This document shows, piece by piece, positions 31,414 through 41,430 of a stretch of 64,000 nucleotides of DNA. The stretch's first letter is position 1; every line of letters starts with the position of its first letter. The translations under genes and the position numbers were made by a program. The stretch lies in assembly GCA_948567375.1 (NCBI GenBank), contig CAOYZS010000005.1, forward strand, positions 992,001 to 1,056,000, written 5' to 3'. The DNA comes from Lunularia cruciata. Its lineage: Eukaryota; Streptophyta; Marchantiopsida; Lunulariales; Lunulariaceae. The notes below the pieces were generated by a model. It did no database searches, was not told the origin of the DNA, and saw only the letters and a list, made by a program, of their open reading frames with translations.

Positions 31414-33422
31414 TATGACAACCCTAAACTACAATTCCTCTTAGATCTGTCAAGGCATTGCTTTGATTGCACTTCACTCAAGAGCAAACACACAGAATAA
31501 AGATCACGGTTGCGGAATCTAACATCCAACAAGCACACTGACTTGCACTTCAGAATTCTCCACACACTCACAATTACAAACACAGCGTTGATACTCAGAA
31601 TTAAGCTCAAGCAACAAGCACTGAAATCACATCACTTTGCTTTATCTATTCTAAAAATTATTAGCACTAAACAACATAACACTTCAAATGCCTCCTTTAA
31701 ATAGTAAAGCAATCAATAGTTATCTTACTCCTTAAACTGCTTCCTAACAACCTCTAACAACCTGCAGATCCAAAATGACAATGCATTGCTTCATATCTGC
31801 CCCTCAAAATCTTGAATCTGTTACTACTCAAATCCGATGTCTGCCTCTTCTTCTTCTTCCAAACCCAAAGTAGCCTTCATCGGTTCTTATTCTGCCCTGC
31901 AATTTGATCTGACACAAGCAATGTCTGTGGATTCTTCCTGTCTATTAACTAACTCCCTACAAAGTATATCTAAATCTGCTTTTACAAGATCTAACTTAAG
32001 ACTTATGTTGTCTCCTACCTCATTAATTTTCCTCTCTACTCTCTCCCTAAGTCTAATCAAAATTCTATTCATCTCCGCCTCCTTTGCTTGCCGCTTCCAC
32101 GTCTCTTGCACTAAGAGTTTCAACTCATGTAAACGTGTCTCCTCCAAATGTACTTCAGCCTTAGTGCTCAGCATCACCTTTACTCCTACGATGTCATCTT
32201 CTACAAAGTCGAGCTTCTTCCTCTTCTCACGTTCCATCTGAACTGCAACACACTCCACCTGCAATTTACTTCGTGCTCTGCCATGCAATCTTCTAACTCC
32301 TTGGCATACTGCCCAATCTTTGCCTCCAAAGTCTTTGCAATATCTCTCAATCTCCCTTCTTCTTGATGGCCGTTAGTTAATTCTTGTTGCCATGCTGCCG
32401 TCTCCTCCTTTGCTTTCTGCCTAAAAGCATCTAGCTCTTCTTCCTTTGCCTCTACACGTTCTTTTATCCTTTCTTGCTCTGACTTTACTTTGGCTTGCAA
32501 CTTCTCTACCCAAAGTCTTTCTTGTGTGACTTTCTTCACCTTCAACATCAATTCCTTCCCCTGCTCCTTGAAACTCTCTTGCAGATTGGCATTTACCTTC
32601 TCTGCAAAACAACATCTACACTCAACGCCTCTTATTCTTCTTCTTCGCTGCTCAAGCATTTCTTCATCTCCACATTCTCTTCCTCCATCACTTTGAACAT
32701 CTGCAAAACAGTCTTCATACTCAGCTGTGTGTGCTGTACTTCTCTCTTTCTTCTTTCCAATTGCTCCAATTACAAACACACCACTTCCTGCAAATACTTA
32801 ACTCCTTCACACTCTTCCGCATGTTCTTCCTCTTCTCCTTCCACTTCAAAATCCGGAACTTGCACCCAAAGTCTTGATCTTTGCACAGGTAAGCCGCCGT
32901 CTTCAACTGAAGATTCATTGTCCTCCAAGTGCATGACGTGCACTTCCTTCTTGTTGGAGTCCCCCGCCTTTTCCAAATCTTGAGTTGGCTCCCCTTTTGA
33001 CCTATTCTGTTTGTGCTCAAATAGCTCCAAGCTCGGCAGTTCTCCTTCTCTGATCTGATCAAAATCTTCCCACAACTCCCATTCTTCTTCTTCTAATTGT
33101 TGTACTCTGGGTTCTCCATCTCTCCCTGATTCTTCACTCTGAAGAGTTAACTCTACTTCTTCATCTTCCTCTTCCACCAACTTGGATTCCATTGCTACTT
33201 CCAACTGTTTGTCTGTCATAGGGGTTTGCAGAGGCCTTCTTTGGATTACTTCCATTCTCTTCTCCTTTGTAGTCTACACTGGAAAAGTCCATTCTTTGGG
33301 TTTGGTCCTCTTCCTCCTCTTTGGAATTGACATCTCCGCAGGTTGATCTTGACCGGTCTGTTGGTACTGCTCATCATTGCTGCAAGTTTGCTACATGTAA
33401 AGCTGCTCCTCCTCATCAGCTT
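31414..33422 (-). mobile_element. 5' LTR of E8 (-), long type, truncated
   Basis: On the - strand its end (GGGTTGTCATA) is at 31414 beside the primer site, so it is the 5' LTR. About 350 bases of U5 are deleted between 31424 and 31425. The U3 part carries the long coiled coil and runs to about 33422, where it meets the + strand L9 in a T-rich stretch. The N-terminal third of the ORF and the LTR start are lost. It is of the long type although the 3' LTR of E8 is type B. Confidence 0.8.
31830..33422 (-). pseudogene. U3 coiled-coil ORF, residues ~285 to end (E8 5' LTR)
   Basis: The - strand encodes the hinge (33255-32770: EEEDEEVELTLQSEESGRDG), the coil (32779-32201, then 32288-31887) and the conserved block LHELKLLVQETWKRQAKEAE with VERKINEVGDNISLKLDLVK. 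Open pieces are long, but frames change near 32770 and 32240, and the usual C-terminal tail is shortened (ends CRAE at 31887). The coil differs strongly from L5 in sequence but keeps heptad character. Confidence 0.75.
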
Positions 33423-33795
33423 CTTTGTTTTTTTTTTGAAATGGAGAAGAAGAAGTGTATAGAGAAGTCGGATTGTGCCTGTATGGCCGAAGAAGACAAA
33501 GAAAAGAGTCTTTGGGATGAAACCTGAGGTAACGTGGCTTCGGGTCATAAGACGAAGTACTTGGACTTGCTTTGTCAGCATACAACCCAAAGTAAGAAGT
33601 CTTTGTATCAGAGGGAGCTCAACCCGAGGCAAAGATAGTGTAACAACTTTTCTTTGGGGCGAGAAATTCAAGAAGGGACCGTTCAAAAACCGGCAGTCAT
33701 ACATATGAAGTACACTTGACAAAGACAAGCGCATGCAAGAGGTGTGATTTCTCAATAGAAACTTGAATTGAAGAGAGATGAAGAAGGCGCAACTC

Positions 33796-33803
33796 TATAA
33801 AAA
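33796..33803 (+). promoter_or_regulatory. TATA-like box before U3 ORF (L9)
   Basis: TATAAAAA lies 27 bases before ATG 33823, as in L5 and L6. Confidence 0.42.
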
Positions 33804-33822
33804 TCAGGCTAACAACAAAGCA

Positions 33823-34910
33823 ATGTCGAGCAATTCTCCTTTGCTGTTGAGGAGTCGTCCTACAGGAAATCGGGGGAAGGGAAGTAGAGTTGAAGATGCG
33901 CTAGTGTGTAGAGGAGAATTCGAGAGAGTTAACCCAAGAGACAGTGAGGAAGCAAAAAAGATGGGAGGAGGAAAGAAGAACTCTAAATTTCAGTGAGAAA
34001 TCATGCAATTTGGAGGTTAGATGTGATCGCAAGAATTGAAGTCTTGAGCCGACTTCGGATCACATTCTTGGCTTGGAATTGGAACGTGAGTTTTTGGGGA
34101 TTCATGATCGAGATAATCGAGAGTAAATGTCTTGCTGGCCTTGAGGAAGAGGGGAAGAGAGGAAATCCGGCTCACTTGACAGGGTCAGATTGGAGATTAA
34201 TACATGGAAGAGAGGCAGGTGCGGAGTAGGGTGCCATGTTCTTAGGGAAGGGAGAGGTAGCCGAGGAAACCCAAGAAGTGAGGGATGCCTTGTCTTTGAA
34301 GAGGACAAAAAATGGGTATAAAGTAGAGAGTTGCAAAGATCCGGTCAAGAGAGGCATTGTGAGTGCTCTCATGGCAATCTTGAAGCCGGAGAGTGACTTA
34401 TGTGATGAAACACCAAGCGGTGTTCTTCTATAAGATGTTTGCAAGAGAGCCCATCAACAGAGCGAGGTGCTTCCATGGGATAACGAGGCAGATGGTGTGG
34501 AATTTGCAGGATAAGCTGCCTCCACACTACATTGTGCCATTTGAAGCACATTTCTACCTTGGGTTGAATTTGCTCAATGTGGCGGAGCGCACCAGGGGAA
34601 GAGTATGCAAAGTAGTGATGAGTACTACATACAGACGGAGAAGAGTAAGTAGGTAGAAGTAAGTACTCTGAAGTCAAAGAAGCAGAGTTGACAAGGAGAA
34701 GGCAAAGATTTAGAGAAGATGAGACCTTGGAAGACCAGGAGCAAAAACCCAAGGAAAAGTATGGTGGTGATCGAGGCGTTGGAAGAAGACTCAGAGGGCA
34801 AAGCCGAGTGCAAGTCCAAAGACTTGGAACATGAGGAAGAACCCGAGCTTACGCTACAAAGTGGGGATACAAGTAGTGATAGCGATGAAAGTGGGGAGAT
34901 GACATCTCTA
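33823..34910 (+). pseudogene. U3 coiled-coil ORF of L9, N-terminal part
   Basis: It starts MSSNSPLLLRSRPTG at 33823 and is similar to L5: MGGGKKNSKF, ITFLAWNWNVSF, GNPAHLTGSDWRLIHGREAG, then HYIVPFEAHFYLGLNLL and, after a deletion of ~70 bases near 34590, the hinge EEEPELTLQSGDTSSDSDES. There are frameshifts near 33990 and 34393, and stops at 34177, 34228 and 34650. E10 cuts it right after the codons for EMTSL. The reading frame resumes at 48285. Confidence 0.78.
34906..34910. repeat. Target-site duplication of E10, left copy
   Basis: CTCTA directly before the E10 5' LTR, identical to 48280-48284 directly after the 3' LTR. Confidence 0.95.
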
Positions 34911-35279
34911 TGTGGTACCCACATTTTTTTTTTATGGTTAGTAGTGTTTAAGAGACAAAGTAAGCACGGAAAAGTTGAATTGCGGACAAAGAAGAGGCAA
35001 AAGTAACTTTGGAGGAAAGCCGAAGAAGCTGACATCGGATCCAATGATGGAGGTACTCGGAAGAGGAGTACACCGGAAGCAGGCCAAAGATCATCGTCTT
35101 CGGGTTGGAAAACGCAGGAATGATGAAGACCATTTAACAACCTCGGTACGTGGAAAGAAAGTACATTTCAAGAAACGGCGGGGGCAGAAGAAGCATGTCT
35201 TGACAGTGACCGGGAGAGCACGCAGAAGAGAGAAACTCACAGACAAAATTGACTGAAGAATGACTATGATTCGGGGCAA

Positions 35280-35286
35280 TATAAAA
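35280..35286 (+). promoter_or_regulatory. TATA-like box before U3 ORF (E10 5' LTR)
   Basis: TATAAAA lies at the position of the L5, L6 and L9 boxes. The 3' LTR has TATGAAA at this place (44952-44958), a one-base change. Confidence 0.38.
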
Positions 35287-35292
35287 TTGCGA

Positions 35293-37803
35293 ATGCGTAG
35301 GGGGAAGTTGAATTTGCTGAGTAAATTTCCAATTCCTTTGAGTAGTCATCCTGCAGGAATGCGTGTCCAAAAGCCCATCGAGAGTGAAATTTTCCGAAAC
35401 CCTGAGGGAGTTAGAGTGTCTCGTCCAGGAGAAGGGCTGATCTTCCAACAGCATAGAACGAGAGAACAAATCATGGCAAAGAAAGTGGCCAACGCGCTGG
35501 CAGTGAGAGGTTTTGCAATTTGAAGGGAAGATGTAGTAGCGAGGATCAAAGTCTTGGTGAGACTTTGTATCACCTTTTAGCCTGGAATTGGAATTTCAGT
35601 TTCTCGAGAGTAATGGCAAAAATCGCTGCCAGTAATTGTGAGGAGGGTCCCAAAGTGGAGGGGAAGAGAGGCAATCGGGCTCGATGGACTGAGTTGGATT
35701 GGAAGTTGGTCCTGGGGAGAGAAGCACGAGAGCCAACAGTAATCACCTTCTATTGGAAGTATGATGCTGCAGAGGAGACAGCGGAAATTCGTAATTTGTT
35801 CTTCGCTCCAAGAACTACGAATGGTTACAAGGTGGAGTCCTATTGGGACCCAATCCAAAGAAGTATCATAGGGGCAATGATGGTCATGTTCAAGCCAGAG
35901 CGAACAACATACGTAACCATGCAGCAGAGGGTCTTCTTCCACTAGATGTTTGCAGGGGTACCTGTGAATTGGGTGAAGTGTTTCCATCACCGAACCAAGC
36001 AGATGGTAGTGAATTGGCAAATGGGCTCGCCACCGCATTATTTTGCGTCATTTGCAGCACATTTCTACTTCGGCCTAAACTTGCTCTTTGAAGACAAGAG
36101 GCATCGTATGGTCTCCCACATGCATCCTGATTTGAGACAAGAAGCCGACGAAGAGGAGCACCAGTACATGCTTCAGTTGAGGGCGAATGACAAATACTTT
36201 GTGAGAACGGGACAGTGGAAGATCAAAGATGTTGCCAATCCGAAGACAAAGAAGCGAAGTAAACCCAAAGAAGCTAAACCATCGCCCATCCAATGTAAGA
36301 CTTGGAGGCTGATGTTGAAGACCACTAACGTTGTGAGAAGAGCATCTTCGGGATCGGAGTCGGATGAAGAAACTGAGTCGCAAGAAGAAGACTCAGACGA
36401 AGAAGAGCTCACGTTGAAGAGTGGGGAGTTGGGTAGTGAAAGTGAGGGAGAGCCCAAAGTCCAGCAATTGGTGGTGGTGAGTGAAGCTAGCAAGGTAATG
36501 GTGGAGAACAAACCAAAACCCGAAGCAACGAAGGAATATCCCACGGGCCCGAGTTCAAGAGGCCAAGACGAAGATAGCGCTGATACTATGAAGATACGAA
36601 GATCACGACTTTGGATGAAGGAGCCTATGACACAAGGAAAGACTCCAGACGAAGGAAGCAATGATGAAGAAGAAACTTTCGGTGGGATATCATATTTAAC
36701 GAAGGTGGTCACACCATTGTTGGAGATGTTGAAGGAACATCGGAGAGGAATTCCCCAAGATCATAAAAAGGGGATGAATGAGTTGCAGGTGGTGAAGCAT
36801 CTGCTGAAGGAAGTGCAGGAGATGCAGGAGCATCAAATCCGAAGAAGTGCGGAAATTGAAGATCTTCGGAGGGAGGAAGACTTGAGGAAGAAACTGCTGA
36901 GCGTGTCACAAGAGAGTTGCGCAGAGAAGGAGAAGGACCTGCAAAAGCAAGCCGGAGAATTGAAGGAGCAAGCAATGTGGCTCAGCAAGATGCAGGAGGA
37001 AGTAAGTAATATGCACGTCGAGAATGTCCATTTTAAGGCGATGAACATCGTGATGGAGCAAGAATTGGACAGCTTGAAGAAGAGTGCCGCAACAAAAGAT
37101 CAAGCATGGCAGAGAGAATTGGCGTCTAGGCAAGAAGAAGAAGAGCGTTTGCGTGAACTTGTCAAAAGTGTGGAGCAGCAAAAAATCCAGTATGCAAAGG
37201 AGAAGAAGATGCTCACTGCAAAATACGAAGATGAGTTGCAGATGTATCGGGAGGAATTGAAGGTGGAGCATTCTCGAGGATATGCATTGGAATCAGTAGG
37301 GGACATTGCGGGGAAGCTACGCGCAATTTTAAGCATGGAGGCTGAAGGAAGATTGGAAGAAGCTCATCTGCATGAGTTGAAGTTACTTGTGCAGGAGACT
37401 CGGAAGCGAAGAGCCAAGGATGTGGACATGAACACATTGCTGATTCGGTTGAGAGAACGAGTAGATAGGAAAATGTTGGAAGTAGAGAGTAATGTTAGTC
37501 TTAGATTTAGTCAATTCGGAATTGGAGAAGATTCAGAATAGTGTGACAGTGGAGAAGAAACCCGATGTCGTAGAAGTAGGAATTCAGGTGTCATCGGACT
37601 TGCTAATTGACACATTAGAGAAGAGTGGGTTGGGAAATAAGAGTGTAGATAGAGTGACCCGGAGTTCAATTACAGATTGTAGTGAAGAAGTTGTAGAATA
37701 AGTAAAGAAATTAGTAGAATCAGTCATACCCGAAGAAGGTGAAATAGCAAGAAGATCATTGGGTTTGGAAGCCGATGATGAGGTCAACATCGGATCGGGA
37801 TAA
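35293..37803 (+). pseudogene. U3 coiled-coil ORF, E10 5' LTR copy
   Basis: It starts at ATG 35293 (MRRGKLN, then LSKFPIPLSSHPAG, where other copies have Met in place of Leu). It is stopped by TGA at 35521, where the 3' LTR has an Arg codon, and by TAG at 35576 and 35943. From 35946 it is open for 531 codons (35946-37541): HFYFGLNLL, SHMHPDLRQEADEEEHQYML, the acidic hinge, a coil of about 280 residues, and LHELKLLVQETRKRRAKDVD. A short deletion near 37500 changes frame, and the tail follows at 37492-37701 with a stop at 37699. The last codon is followed by TAA at 37801-37803. Confidence 0.82.
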
Positions 37804-37922
37804 AAGTTGATTTTGAGATAGGAAGAGTCAAATATGAAGAGATAGATTGTCATTTGGGATCTGTAGGTAGGAAGAGATGTTAGGAAGCGGTGCTAGGTAG
37901 GCAACTCTGCCATTTGCTTCAG

Positions 37923-37930
37923 TATTTAAG
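37923..37930 (+). promoter_or_regulatory. LTR TATA box for genomic RNA (E10 5' LTR)
   Basis: TATTTAAG lies 120 bases after the U3 ORF stop and about 670 bases before the LTR end. If used, R and U5 together are about 640 bases long and the ORF is wholly in U3. Confidence 0.6.
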
Positions 37931-38601
37931 TGGAGCATTTGTAATACAATGTTATTCAGTATTCACATTTCCGAAGATAGATAAAGCGAAGTGCTGGTTT
38001 CAGTACTCGTCGCTTAAGCTTAATTCCAATTGTCAATTTTGTGTTTGTGTTTGTGAGTGTGTGGAGAATTCCGAAGAGCAAGTCAATGTGTTTGTGGATG
38101 TTGGAATCTGCAGCCTTGATCTTCATTCTGTGTGTTTGATCCTGAGTGAAGTGCATCGGAGCAATGCCTTGACAAATCTGAGAGGAATTGTAGTGTTGTT
38201 AGTATTTTGCACTTGTGATTGCAGCACGAAGTTGGTGTGAAGCAATTTCGATCGAGGAAGTTGTGCCTTCAGTGGAGGGGTGGAACACAATTCTGAGGCA
38301 AAATTGGTCTTCGCAGTGAAGTGCCGTCTTTGGGAGAATCTGAATCATCACAATCAAGAGTTGTTTGGACAGAATTGACTATGTTGTGATTATGTGTGTG
38401 TATTCGTGACAAGTTGTCAAGATTGTGAGCTTGTTACTCTCTTATGGGTGTAGTTTCTACCTGAGAGATTAAAGAAGCAATCAAGAAGAACTGCAATTGT
38501 GACTTTTGACTTTGTATTTGCCCAATTCTGGATCGTATCTCTACGGGAACAAACTTTACTGACCCAATTACCGCAAAAGTGATATTTGCCGGGTTGTCAC
38601 A

Positions 38602-38646
38602 CTCTACCTGTAGAAGAAGAAGAAGTTTGGGTGGAGCTCAAAGAAG
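38602..38646 (+). repeat. Copy of the 3' flank placed after the 5' LTR
   Basis: These 45 bases (CTCTACCTGTAGAAG...) match 48280-48324, the duplication plus host sequence right of the 3' LTR, at 43 of 45 positions. A GTTTGGGTGGA unit is repeated three times at 38625-38668 before gag sequence begins. The primer-binding site and roughly 200 bases of gag leader found in E4 and E8 are absent. Confidence 0.9.
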
Positions 38647-38663
38647 TTTGGGTGGAGTTTGGG

Positions 38664-40669
38664 TGGAACTTGATCAATAGAAACACAAAGGAGGTTGGCA
38701 AGGCTACTTTTCATCCCTATCTGCCAAGACCAAGAAAGACTCGAGCGGGCAGACATACGCGCTACGACCCTGTACACCGACTTCCCCTAAAGCTGTAAAG
38801 GAAGTCGATTTCATTAAGAAGTTCGTTCGAGAAAAGACAGCGCGAACACTTATAGAGGAAGAGTGTCAACATCTGGTACAAAAAATTCCTCGGTTATCTC
38901 GAAGAAGATTCAAAGATCAGACGGAAGCTGTGGACCCTCTTACTTCTGATTGGGTTGAAGTCGACACCACCAGAGAAGAAGAAATTGTCGAAGACAACCC
39001 CAATTTGAACTAGACGAATTGGAACCTGTGGGCAGACAACAAGGCATCCATACCAAGTAGCTGTGCGGTTCTTGTAAGTTCAAACTTACCACACCCAAAT
39101 CCGCCACACCAAACAATGTCTTCGTTACCTGTTACCCGACATGCTTATCAAAAGTACAAAGGTACAGAGCAAGACAAAGATCCTGATGAATTCATTGAGG
39201 AATTTGAAGTCATTTCCTTTGCCAACAAGGAACATGACTCTGCAGATTTTTCCAAGTCTGCTCCAAAAGAAGGCTCGAAGCTGGTATACTCATGTAACGC
39301 AGAAGGGATTTACCCCAGCGGACTGGGCAGACTTACGGAATGGCTTCTTGGAACAATTTTGGGAAGTGGATTATGATACAAGTGTCTTCACGGCACTCTA
39401 TGGTTTGGATCAAGGAAAGAAGGAAAAATTGAGAGATTACTCTGAGCAGTTCATGGCCTTATTAACCGAGTTCCGAAGCAATCCGGGGTGGTGGGGTATT
39501 GCGATGCCCAAGCCATTACCTGGTTTCTGGGTGGACTATCACCGGAGATTCGAGTCTTTGCCAAGGAGAGAAATGTAACCTCTTTGGACAAAGTCCTCAA
39601 ACATGTTGCCTGATATGAGGCGGCTCATTCTAACTCGTCCAGTAATCAAAGAAATCGTGAGAAGAAAGGCAAAAAGCCAAGACAAAGAACTTCATGTAGT
39701 ACTTCTTCTTCTTTGGAAGAATCCTCCACTTCTTCTAGTTCTTCTTTGGAATCCGACAAAGAACCCAAGCAGAGAAAGATACGAAGATGTGGGGGAAAGA
39801 AGCCCATAACACCGCCAGTAAAGAATACATCCAAGGCGGATCACAAGTTGGAAACTCTGATTAAAGAGTTTGTGGATTTTAAAATTCAGATGATTGGGGC
39901 GAAGGACCGAAGAAAACCCCCGTCATTTGGACAACCAAACATATGGTGCACGGTGTGTGGTAAATCCGGCCATGCTAATACGGAGTGTTTAACTTGCACA
40001 ACATTTCTAGTGCAACAAATAGATTGGGTTCCTGGATGGGATCAAGGCGAAGAAGAAGATACGGTATATCAAACCCAAGATACATAGCCTCCATCAAGCC
40101 CATCATATCAAGGTCCCATGTTTGGACCACGGGAGTACAATCCTACTTTTCCTCCACAAAAACCCCCAATGGGTGGTCAAAATAGACCTCAAAATGTGGC
40201 ACCGGGTGCTTGTTACAATTGTGGCTCAATGGGACATTGGTCTCCAAATTGTCCGGAGCCAAGACAAAAAATTGGGTACGTACCCCTGTGTGGGAATTGC
40301 AAAGGATTGGGGCACACAAGAAACCAGTGCCCGCAACCACCCAATCCAAAGCCCCTTGTCAAGTATGTTCAAACTCCTGCTGAGCGTGCTACGCTCCAGG
40401 CTAAGGGGGACACTAACGTCAATTGTATTACACTTGAGGAAGAGAGGCCTCAAGAAGGGAGTCCAGCTTCAGAAGGGGATTGGCCGGACCTTGAAATTTT
40501 GAAAGTAGAAACTTGTGCGGAGAGAAAGGATCAAGGTTCCAAAGAAAAAAGTATGTCGTCGTCTTCCTCCCGGAAAATGAAGAGACTGCGACCAAAAGCT
40601 ATTCTCTCCGCAAAAGAAGAAAAGGTCCTAGCAAAAGCTAAAGCCAAAGCTTTGCAAAGAGAAATTTAG
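38664..40669 (+). pseudogene. gag: gag of E10
   Basis: Gag polyprotein, N-terminus lost. The capsid region runs to about 39650 (KYKGTEQDKDPDEFIEEFEV, FMALLTEF, ITWF-LGGLSPEIRVFAKERN in two frames). The linker is Ser-rich. Three CCHC knuckles are all complete: CTVCGKSGHANTEC (~39950), CYNCGSMGHWSPNC (~40210) and CGNCKGLGHTRNQC (~40300). Frameshifts lie near 39255 and 39465, with stops at 39612, 40087 and 40667. It would form the particle and bind RNA. Three knuckles are more than the one or two usual in plant Ty3/gypsy elements. Confidence 0.88.
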
Positions 40670-41430
40670 GAAGCAGTACTACGCACGTGGGAGATGAGTG
40701 TGGAGGCAAATGCGAAGACGCAAACCCCCGTATTTCCGGCAGATATCAGGTCTGAAGTAAAAGACCTGATTCAGGCCAAAGTTGGTCAACCCAATGATCA
40801 TCGGGTCAACCACCTACACCCACCGGTTACCATCCTCAAGCATCCCAAAGTTCACTTTGAACTGGCATACAATTCAGAACCAAAGCCAAAGACGAAGCAG
40901 GTGAAATTAGGAGGAGTCCCACAATACGATATTGTGGCAGATATGGCGTCTACAAGCGCGAATGTCACGTTTAAGCAATTATGGGAGGACAATAAGCTCT
41001 ATAAAAAGCAGCTAAGCTCATCTCTCAAGAAAGTGAGGGCGATGACAAAGAAGGACTTGCCCGCAATTTATCGTATTGAACAAGAAGACTTGGGATCTCC
41101 CGAGGTGGATGCGGAGATAGCAGGCTGCATGATTACATCCATACCCATTGATTTGGGGTCGGGTGTAAATGTCATGACAAAAGACACTGCACATCGACTG
41201 GGGTACACAACATTTGAACCAACACCCCGGATTCTTAAGTTTGCGGATCAAACTAGGAGACGGCCCTTGGGCATGCTGTCGAATATTACCACGATCATCG
41301 GAGGGGTGCCTTTTAAGTTAAACTACATTGTGTTAAGACCTGTAACCAAAACTGGCTACCCTCTCTTGATTGGGAGGCCCTGGTTGTACAGTGCCCAGGT
41401 TATGGTGGATTGGCACCAGCAAAAATTACG
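40670..41430 (+). CDS. pol: Gag C-terminus and protease of E10
   Basis: This is part of an open frame of 419 codons (40694-41953). Residues 1-130 are a basic linker (ADIRSEVKDLIQAKVGQPN, then TFKQLWEDNKLYKKQLSSSL). The retropepsin follows: IDLGSGVNVMTKDTAHRLG with the catalytic Asp at residue 153 (41150-41152), then RPLGMLSNITTIIGGVPF and the typical LLIGRPWL. The DLGxxxN form is characteristic of Athila/Tat proteases rather than the DTGA of most retroviruses. It is in the same frame as gag, interrupted only by TAG at 40667, so gag and pol were probably one polyprotein. Confidence 0.85.

Larger units (their letters stand above)
33423..34910 (+). mobile_element. L9, left piece: 5' LTR of E9 (+)
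   Basis: This is a + strand LTR that lacks only about its first 20-25 bases, lost at the join with the E8 5' LTR inside a T-rich stretch (33423-33440). Leader to 33822, then the U3 ORF up to 34910, where E10 is inserted. It continues at 48285 on the far side of E10. Sequence is closest to L5. Confidence 0.85.
34911..38601 (+). mobile_element. E10 5' LTR (3.69 kb)
   Basis: It starts TGTGGTACCCACA and ends GGGTTGTCACA. Leader 34911-35292, U3 ORF to 37803, TATTTAAG at 37923-37930, R/U5 tail to 38601. The LTR end is followed not by the primer site but by CTCTA and a copy of the sequence that flanks the 3' LTR. Confidence 0.93.

Noticed and set aside
34911..37803. The ORF at 34911-37803 as an internal gene of a second, tandem element sharing an LTR
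   Set aside because: The polypurine tract directly before 44581, the CTCTA duplications at 34906 and 48280, and four solo LTRs with the same limits all place the ORF inside the LTR.
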